This document shows positions 22,523-27,450 of a stretch of 27,450 bases of DNA, piece by piece (positions within the stretch are counted from its first letter, which is position 1; each line of letters begins with the position of its first letter). The DNA is taken from contig JAFRLP010000555.1 of the NCBI GenBank assembly GCA_017431185.1, forward strand, positions 1-27,450, given 5' to 3'. The translations under genes and the position numbers were made by a program. The DNA comes from Victivallales bacterium (lineage in GTDB: Bacteria > Verrucomicrobiota > Lentisphaeria > Oligosphaerales > Oligosphaeraceae). The notes beneath the pieces are model-generated. The model was not told the DNA's origin, did not search any database, and was given only the letters and a program-made list of their open reading frames with translations.

Positions 22523-22574
22523 TTGAAAATGAAACTGTATAAAATATACTATACCGTCATTGGAAATGAAACAG
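22523..22574. promoter_or_regulatory. Divergent promoters and AraC-type direct repeats
   Basis: A plus-strand promoter is TTGAAA (22523-22528), 16 bp, TATACT (22545-22550). On the minus strand TATAGT (22553-22548) overlaps it as a -10 box for the ThuA operon. Two direct repeats, TGAAAATGAAACTG (22524-22537) and TGGAAATGAAACAG (22561-22574), 12 of 14 bases identical and 37 bp apart, flank the overlapping -10 boxes. That is the arrangement expected of AraC-family binding sites. Confidence 0.6.
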
Positions 22575-22606
22575 CAGAAAAAGGATTTTAACTTAACAAA
22601 ACGAAC

Positions 22607-23407
22607 ATGAATCTCAGTTTTTTCGACGGGCTGGAGTTCGCGCTTGGCGCAGAGACAGTGCCGCGCACCAGTTCCTGGCGCAACCAGCCTATCTACTACG
22701 GTATCCAGTACAGCCATGAGGAACCCATGCGGCTTCGCATCGACGGACGGGAATTCGGTCTCCTCCGCGGCCCTCATGCATTCCTTACCATTCCAGGCCA
22801 CATCTACGAATACGGCCCGCAAAAAGGCGCCTGGTACCACCACGCTTTCATCTGCACCTTCGGCCCGCGAACCGCTCACTACCGCGAAACTGGTCTGATG
22901 GCCGACGAACTTGCCACGGCCCCCGTCAAGATAATGGACGGGCATCGCTTCCTGGCAACCTTGCGCAGCCTTTTCCAATACGTGAACATCCCCGTCCCGC
23001 CTCCGCCGCGCGCAGTCCTGTTGCTTGAGGACCTGCTCCTGCAAATGCACGAATCCCTCGACCTCGCGCAAGGCGTGCGCCACGACCGCTCCTCCACCAT
23101 CGCCTATTTGGAGGCGAGGATGCTGTCACATCCCGAACGCCAGTTCAACTTCAATGCGGAGGCCGCGCGCCTCGGTGTCACCCTGACGCATTTTCGGCGC
23201 GTCTTCCGCGAAACATACGGGATCCCCCCACGGCAGTTTCTCATCCGCTGCAGGCTTCAGCGCGCCGCAGAGCTGCTTACGACCACCACGCGCTCCGTCA
23301 AGGAAATCGCCGATCTTTGCGGCTTCGCGAACAGCGACTACTTCACGCGCCTCTTTCACCAGAAGTTCAAGCACCCGCCGCACATTTTCCGCGCGCGTCA
23401 TAATTGA
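22607..23407 (+). CDS. AraC-family transcriptional regulator
   Basis: 266 residues. The N-terminal ~140 residues are a cupin-like sensor (FGLLRGPHAFLTIPGHIYEY). The C-terminal ~100 residues contain two helix-turn-helix units, FNAEAARLGVTLTHFRRVFRE and VKEIADLCGFANSDYFTRLFHQKF, ending HPPHIFRARHN as is typical. The ribosome-binding site at ATG 22607 is weak. It is divergent from the ThuA-Gfo/Idh operon and most likely activates it through the direct repeats in the shared 121-bp promoter region. The inducer is probably a sugar or sugar acid. Confidence 0.93.
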   Translation: MNLSFFDGLEFALGAETVPRTSSWRNQPIYYGIQYSHEEPMRLRIDGREFGLLRGPHAFLTIPGHIYEYGPQKGAWYHHAFICTFGPRTAHYRETGLMADELATAPVKIMDGHRFLATLRSLFQYVNIPVPPPPRAVLLLEDLLLQMHESLDLAQGVRHDRSSTIAYLEARMLSHPERQFNFNAEAARLGVTLTHFRRVFRETYGIPPRQFLIRCRLQRAAELLTTTTRSVKEIADLCGFANSDYFTRLFHQKFKHPPHIFRARHN

Positions 23408-23437
23408 ACGAGGGGGGGTATTCAGGGGGCCAGGCTG

Positions 23438-23475
23438 CTTCAATCCGCGAGGCCTGAAGGCCTCGCGGGCAGGTT
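23438..23475. repeat. GC palindromic repeat, dispersed copy
   Basis: CTTCAATCCGCGAGGCC followed by TGAAGGCCTCGCGGGCAGGTT: the core CCGCGAGGCCT / AGGCCTCGCGG is a long perfect palindrome. The same element, inverted, ends each copy of the 19440-19724 repeat, and it recurs directly at 23915. It lies 30 bp after the AraC gene and could also end transcription, though no T-run follows. Confidence 0.75.
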
Positions 23476-23580
23476 GGGGTCTCGCGCCAGGCACGCCAGG
23501 CCCTGGCAGGGTGGGGTCTCGCGCCAGGCACGCCAGGCTCTGGCAGGTTGGGGTCTCATGCCAGGCTCTGTCGGCAAATC
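23475..23580. repeat. 37-bp tandem repeat, two full units and one degenerate
   Basis: TGGGGTCTC begins units at 23475, 23512 and 23549, exactly 37 bp apart; a solitary copy follows the palindrome at 23952. The units contain CGCGCCAGGCACGCCAGG and a GCCAGG / CCTGGC stem. The third unit diverges after GCCAGGCTCTG. The AraC-CPCC gap (23408-23651) holds nothing else recognisable except the CATGTCAAGAACCAGATTTG block shared with 19487. Confidence 0.75.
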
Positions 23581-23651
23581 TGAATCGGTGTCCGCCTGCT
23601 CTGCCATGTCAAGAACCAGATTTGTCGTATGAATACGGCCTTGCAACCTCT

Positions 23652-23885
23652 TCATTGTTTTCGGAAGGGCCAGTGTTTTTTGGCGGCGCGGTGCGGGTGC
23701 TTTTGGGCTGCGAGCCATTTGGCGCGGGCCTGTGCCAGGGAGAGGGTATTTGCTCCGCCGGTGAGGGTGGGGTCGGCGGATTGGCTGGGGTCATCCTCCC
23801 AATGGCAGACGGGGCAGACCTCGTAGGAGCCTGATTCGTGAAGGATGCGATGGCCGCAGCAGGGGCAGGTGTGTTTTTTCATCAT
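23652..23885 (-). CDS. Small cysteine-rich CPCC-domain protein
   Basis: 77 residues from ATG 23885 (ATG 23882 is equally possible; no ribosome-binding site is obvious). CPCCGHRIL at the N-terminus, CPVCHWEDDPSQ in the middle and GGANTLSLAQARAKW make up the Cys_rich_CPCC domain, with two CxxC pairs that probably bind zinc. The tail is rich in Lys and His. Its function is unknown. It is on the same strand as, and 140 bp downstream of, the toxin-domain protein gene, with a palindromic repeat between them. Confidence 0.82.
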   Translation of the reverse strand: MMKKHTCPCCGHRILHESGSYEVCPVCHWEDDPSQSADPTLTGGANTLSLAQARAKWLAAQKHPHRAAKKHWPFRKQ

Positions 23886-23914
23886 TGTTTGCACTTATTC
23901 AAAAAACTGGACTA

Positions 23915-23960
23915 CTTCAATCCGCGAGGCCTGAAGGCCTCGCGGGCAGGTTGGGGTCTC
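23915..23960. repeat. GC palindromic repeat, dispersed copy with TGGGGTCTC
   Basis: CTTCAATCCGCGAGGCC ... GGCCTCGCGGGCAGGTT, identical in its core to 23438-23475, and again followed directly by TGGGGTCTCGCGCCAGGC. The two elements therefore travel together as one composite repeat. Confidence 0.75.
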
Positions 23961-24025
23961 GCGCCAGGCTCAGGAGGCGAATCCGTTTCCGGATATGTCA
24001 GGTCTGGCGGAGGACAGAATAGTCA

Positions 24026-24862
24026 TCATTGCCTGTTCCAGTATTGGATACCACGGTCAGGCTTGAACATTGTCTTGGGGGTGCCGTCTGCGGCGGTGAC
24101 TCCGAAGCGGTTGGTGGGCGGGTGGTAGTAGAGTCTGTCCCCGTTCTCCTTTTGCTTGCGGAGCGTGCCAGGCGGGGGGTATTCGAAGAGTTCGAGGGCC
24201 GCGTCGCCGTACTCTTTGGCGGAGTGGTATTCGGGGAATTCGGCGTGGTGCTTTTCCCAATGCCGTTCCAGGTTGGATTTGTGCCACCGTGCCTTGAAGA
24301 CACGTGCTTGCTGGATGTTTTGTGCGGGGGGCTGGGCTGGCTTCGTCTGCGCCATCACGGCGCTCGCGGTCGAGACCGCCGCCTGTACTGAGGTGGCTGG
24401 CGGGATGGGCTTCGCCGCAGGCTGGGCAGTTGGCTTGGAGGACGGCGCGGGTTTCGCCGTTATAGGTGCTGGCGGTTGCGCGGTCTTCGCCGTTACGGGT
24501 GCTGGCGGTTGCGCGGATTTCGCGGTTACGGGTGCTGGCGGTGCAATAGGCTTGGAGTCCGGCGCGGGTTTCGCCGTTATAGGTGCTGGCGGTTGTGCGG
24601 GCTTCGCCGTTGGGGTGATTGCCTTGGGGGGGTGATCATGTGGCGTGGCGGGCGGAGGCGCTGGCAGCGTCTCCACCGTTGCAGGAGATGCCTGCGGGGG
24701 TTCCGCAACAGGTGCATGTGGCGAATGGTTTTGGCGGGTCAGGAAAAAGATCACCAGGGCCACTATCACGGCCAGCGCGATTTGCGCTGGCGATTTGCCG
24801 CCTTTGCCCTGACTTGCCGCTCCCGCCTGTGTGGCGGGATTGATGCCTTTGTTCTCATTCAT
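24026..24862 (-). CDS. Membrane-anchored, proline-rich protein with C-terminal toxin-like domain
   Basis: 278 residues, with AAGGAG upstream of ATG 24862, beginning 12 bp after the KamA-type gene. It has a short Lys-containing N-terminus, one membrane segment (IALAVIVALVIFFL, 28-41) and a long stalk (about 45-190) built from degenerate PAQPPAPVTAK units. The C-terminal ~85 residues form a globular domain (LERHWEKHHAEFP 198-210; SAKEYGDAALEL; GDRLYYHPPTNRFGV 241-255; TMFKPDRGIQYWNRQ 264-278). This last module resembles the RNase-like C-terminal domains seen at the ends of large secreted or phage toxins, with conserved HxxxH, YY, TN-F and FKP-G-YW positions. That match is from memory. No immunity gene is recognised; the downstream CPCC protein is the only candidate. 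Confidence 0.6.
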   Translation of the reverse strand: MNENKGINPATQAGAASQGKGGKSPAQIALAVIVALVIFFLTRQNHSPHAPVAEPPQASPATVETLPAPPPATPHDHPPKAITPTAKPAQPPAPITAKPAPDSKPIAPPAPVTAKSAQPPAPVTAKTAQPPAPITAKPAPSSKPTAQPAAKPIPPATSVQAAVSTASAVMAQTKPAQPPAQNIQQARVFKARWHKSNLERHWEKHHAEFPEYHSAKEYGDAALELFEYPPPGTLRKQKENGDRLYYHPPTNRFGVTAADGTPKTMFKPDRGIQYWNRQ

Positions 24863-24874
24863 CTTTGGTTCTCC

Positions 24875-25954
24875 TTATCGATAGGCGACGGGGTGTCCGT
24901 CGATTTTCTGATAGATGGGTGTGCCGTCGGCTTCCTGGCCGATTTGGAAATCGGGTTCCAGGCGGATTTTTCCGCCGCCTTCTGGCAAATCGAAGGAGTA
25001 GGCGGGCACGGCCATTCCGCTGACCTGACTGCGGAACTCGGCCAGGATGTCCAGGCCCGCCTTCACTCCAGTGCGGAAGCAGGTGGTGCCGCGCACGGGG
25101 TCGCCGTGGTAGAGATAGTACGGCTTCACCCGCATCTTCAGCAACCCTGTGAAGAGCCGCCGCAGCGTCTCGGGGGCGTCGTTGACTCCCTTGAGCAGGA
25201 CAGTCTGGTTCACGGTGGGCACACCGCTTTTCATCAGGGCGAGAACCGCCTGTCCGGCCTCCTGCGACAACTCATCGGGGTGATTGAAATGTGCGGCGAC
25301 CCAGACGGTCTTGCCGCAGTTCTCCAGCATGGCGCAGAGGGCGGGCGTGACGCGCTGGGGGAGGGCGGCCAGGCAGCGTGTGCCGATGCGCAGCATCTCG
25401 ATGGTGGGGACACTGCACAGCGCCGCCAGTATCCGCTGGAGCGCCTGGTCTTCCAGAACGAGCGGGTCACCGCCCGACACCAGAATCTCGCGCACTTCGG
25501 GGTGCGCGTGGAGATAGGTAACGGCGGAGTCGAGTTCCTCGTCGGTGGGCGGGGGCAGGCACGGCCCGTCCCAGAATCGTTTGCGCATGCAGTGCCGGCA
25601 GTGCAGTGCGCAGGCGCCTGTGGCGAAGAAGAGGACGCGGTCGCGGTAGCGGTGGACCATTCTGGGGAGAACGGACTGCCCGCCCTCGAAGAGCGGGTCG
25701 AGGCTGGCCTCGGCGTCCGTCAATTCGGCGGGGGAGGGCAGGCATTGCTTCAGAATCGGGTCATTCGGGGCGGTCGAACGGGCCAGGCTGAGATAGAACG
25801 GGGTGACGATTGGGCGGTAGCGGCGGGCGGACGCGGCCAGCGGGGCGGTCTGTTCAGGTGACCAGCGCAGGGCCGTCGCCAATTCCTCCAATGAACGCGG
25901 GGAATTGGCCAGCTGCCAATGCCAGTCCTGCCATTGTCGGGGGGTAGGTGACAT
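24875..25954 (-). CDS. KamA/EpmB-family radical SAM aminomutase
   Basis: 359 residues from ATG 25954; the frame is open to 26092 but that part is promoter-like (AT-rich, TTG start). The radical SAM cluster motif is CALHCRHC (Cys115, 119, 122). The family's PLP lysine is in EGGGKI (Lys329). Asp285 (LYHGD) and Asp322 (FDLPEGGGK) match the two aspartates that hold the substrate amine in lysine 2,3-aminomutase. The N-terminus (DWHWQLANSPRS) is KamA-like, but the protein lacks the C-terminal tail of clostridial KamA and has EpmB-like length. It should interconvert alpha- and beta-lysine or a similar amino acid, perhaps for EF-P modification. No EF-P or EpmA gene is in the window. The toxin-domain gene follows directly. 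Confidence 0.88.
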   Translation of the reverse strand: MSPTPRQWQDWHWQLANSPRSLEELATALRWSPEQTAPLAASARRYRPIVTPFYLSLARSTAPNDPILKQCLPSPAELTDAEASLDPLFEGGQSVLPRMVHRYRDRVLFFATGACALHCRHCMRKRFWDGPCLPPPTDEELDSAVTYLHAHPEVREILVSGGDPLVLEDQALQRILAALCSVPTIEMLRIGTRCLAALPQRVTPALCAMLENCGKTVWVAAHFNHPDELSQEAGQAVLALMKSGVPTVNQTVLLKGVNDAPETLRRLFTGLLKMRVKPYYLYHGDPVRGTTCFRTGVKAGLDILAEFRSQVSGMAVPAYSFDLPEGGGKIRLEPDFQIGQEADGTPIYQKIDGHPVAYR

Positions 25955-26156
25955 GTGGAAATCGGGGATGGAAATGCGAGAAAAATGAACGGAACAGCCC
26001 TGGACAAGAGGTTTTTTTATCCAACGGGGATGAAATTTTACAAAGATGTAATATAGTATCAGTTCATAATATAGGAATGCGGTGATAGTCAAAAAAGGCC
26101 GTGTTCCGAAAAAAAAGCCCCCAGCACCTTACGCAAGACATTGCCAAGGAGACAAC
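25955..26156. promoter_or_regulatory. AT-rich divergent promoter region between KamA-type gene and tig
   Basis: A 202-bp AT-rich stretch contains several -10-like boxes in both directions (TATAGT 26053-26058 plus strand; TTGACT at 26092 on the minus strand). The short spacings prevent a firm choice. No terminator or operator is evident. Confidence 0.4.
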
Positions 26157-27450
26157 GTGGACAGCACAACTGCCAGCATCAAGGTCAATCCGGTAGAAGT
26201 CGATCCCTGCACGCTCAAACTGGAAATTGAGGTTCCAGCCGAACGCGCCGACTCCATTTATCGTCGGATTGAGAAGGAAATCGCCACTCGGGCCTCACTG
26301 CCCGGCTTCCGTCAGGGGAAGGTGCCCCGTTCAATGCTTCTGAAGCATTTCGGACCGCGCATCGAGGCCGAAACGGTTGACCGCATGGTGAACGAGGCCT
26401 ACCGTGAGGCGATTAAGGATTACGTCAAGGACATGATAGGCGACCCCAAGTTGGATGAAGGTTCCAAGAACCTCGTCTATCGGGCGGGGCAGCCTTTCCA
26501 GTACACCCTCGTCATCGAGCGGAAGGCCGCCTACGAACTGCCCAACTACAAGGGGCTCAAACTGACCCGTCTCCCCATCAAGGTCACCGACCAGGACGTC
26601 GAGGACGAAATGGCGCGCCTTCTGGAGTCCGCATCCACTTTCGAGAAGTCGGAAGGTCCCACTGCCGCGAAGAACATTCTGACGGCTGACTACGAGGCGA
26701 CTTTGCCCGAAGGGCTGGAGATTCCCGACACTGACAAATATCTGGTTTCCGCCAAGGGGACCTGGCTGGCCCTCCGCGAGCCCGAGATGCTTCCTGGCAT
26801 CTCCACGGCGCTGTTGGGGCTCAAGCCTGGCGAGTCCCGCGACACCGAACTCACCTTCCCCGCCGATTTCCGTTCCGCGGCTCTTGCGGGAAAGACCCTG
26901 ATGTACCATTTCACCATTCAGGAAATCCGTGCCGAAAAGGCTGCTGTGCTGGACGAGGCTTTCGCCAAGCGGATGGGGATGGACAGCGTGGAGGCCCTTC
27001 GCGGCGCTCTCCGCAAGCGTCTGGAGATGACAGAGGAGTTCAAGCAGCGCAATGATTTGGAGCGTCAGATCAACGCCGCCCTGTTTGACAGCCTGGACTT
27101 CCCCGTGCCCAATAGCCTGGTGGAGGCGAACATGCAGAACGGCATCCGCAATGTCCTGAATGCCGAACGCCAGAAAGGCGCCAGCGTTGAGGACTGCAAG
27201 AACCGGATGGAGGAAATCAAGGCTGAGGCCCGCCAGAAGATTCAGGCCGCCCTCCGTGCCCTGTTCGCCCAGAACCGGATTGCCGAAGAGGAGAAGATGT
27301 CTTTGGCGCAAGGTGATTTGCGTGACTTCTACGACAGAGTGGCCGCGCAGGCTGGCGACCGTCCTGTCAAGAACGTTCTCAAGGAGAAGCAGGACAGCGG
27401 CGAGTTGGACAACTACATCCAGAATCGCCTGAGCACCCGTGTCTATGACC
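26157..27450 (+). CDS. tig: Trigger factor (3' end beyond window)
   Basis: The frame is open from GTG 26157, preceded by AAGGAG at 26146-26151, to the window edge (431 codons). The ribosome-binding signature GFRQGK is at residues 50-55 (LPGFRQGKVP), within the N-terminal domain. A PPIase-like domain follows (about 165-255; MLPGISTALLGLKPGE, LTFPADF, GKTLMYHFTIQEIR), then the helical C-terminal chaperone arms (VLDEAFAKRMGMDSVEALRGALRKRL). The protein binds nascent chains at the ribosome exit tunnel. The PPIase part is short and diverged at its first strands. The gene is divergent from the KamA-type gene. Confidence 0.93.
   Translation, partial: MDSTTASIKVNPVEVDPCTLKLEIEVPAERADSIYRRIEKEIATRASLPGFRQGKVPRSMLLKHFGPRIEAETVDRMVNEAYREAIKDYVKDMIGDPKLDEGSKNLVYRAGQPFQYTLVIERKAAYELPNYKGLKLTRLPIKVTDQDVEDEMARLLESASTFEKSEGPTAAKNILTADYEATLPEGLEIPDTDKYLVSAKGTWLALREPEMLPGISTALLGLKPGESRDTELTFPADFRSAALAGKTLMYHFTIQEIRAEKAAVLDEAFAKRMGMDSVEALRGALRKRLEMTEEFKQRNDLERQINAALFDSLDFPVPNSLVEANMQNGIRNVLNAERQKGASVEDCKNRMEEIKAEARQKIQAALRALFAQNRIAEEEKMSLAQGDLRDFYDRVAAQAGDRPVKNVLKEKQDSGELDNYIQNRLSTRVYD

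Noticed and set aside
24476..25861. Plus-strand open frame of 461 codons
   Set aside because: Antisense to the KamA-type and proline-rich genes, both of which have firm minus-strand evidence.
1..27450. tRNA, rRNA or integrase-type attachment sites
   Set aside because: No tRNA cloverleaf, rRNA segment, integrase or matching att repeats were recognised by reading.

Overview
The window is a GC-rich bacterial chromosome segment that most resembles the Lentisphaerota (Victivallaceae-type) or a close PVC relative. This is inferred from the type of genes, not from any search. The main clues are a type-II-secretion pseudopilin-like protein carrying an H-X9-DG motif next to secreted glycosidase-type proteins, GntR regulators with LacI-type sensor domains, a ValRS whose HIGH box reads TLGH, and many GC-rich palindromic intergenic repeats.

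Layout. (1) 1-3210: a GntR-type repressor (minus, runs off the left edge) divergent from a predicted alpha/alpha-toroid carbohydrate-active protein, with paired GTGTAACAC-type sites between them. (2) 3211-5212: a dispersed double-hairpin repeat, then an AAA-ATPase/PD-(D/E)XK protein. (3) 5306-12137: a consensus promoter, a foldable leader, a 159-bp MITE-like element, then a GntR/LacI regulator, a pseudopilin, a two-domain carbohydrate-binding protein and a 1161-residue secreted glycosidase-like protein, all on the plus strand. This looks like one polysaccharide-use operon. (4) 12294-14093, minus: an Rpn-type nuclease and a 5'-truncated SDR. (5) 14297-17233: valS and an Nfu scaffold protein. 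(6) 17241-17521: a 43/45-bp minisatellite, then a NagB-like protein overlapping a PIG-L deacetylase, probably an amino-sugar pair. (7) 19440-19724: a tandemly duplicated 142-bp palindromic repeat, a GNAT acetyltransferase and an AAA-ATPase remnant. (8) 20599-23407: a ThuA-Gfo/Idh operon divergent from an AraC regulator. (9) 23438-24862: more repeats, a CPCC cysteine-rich protein and a membrane-anchored proline-rich protein ending in a toxin-like domain. (10) 24875-27450: a short KamA-type radical SAM aminomutase divergent from trigger factor (runs off the right edge).

Functionally the window mixes housekeeping genes (valS, nfu, tig) with locally regulated carbohydrate modules, each paired with its own regulator. 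The less ordinary parts are the regulator-pseudopilin-CBM-glycosidase operon, the hairpin repeats that end in ribosome-binding sites, the MITE at the 5' end of a regulator gene, the NagB-like enzyme with altered catalytic residues, and the toxin-domain protein 12 bp downstream of a KamA-type gene.
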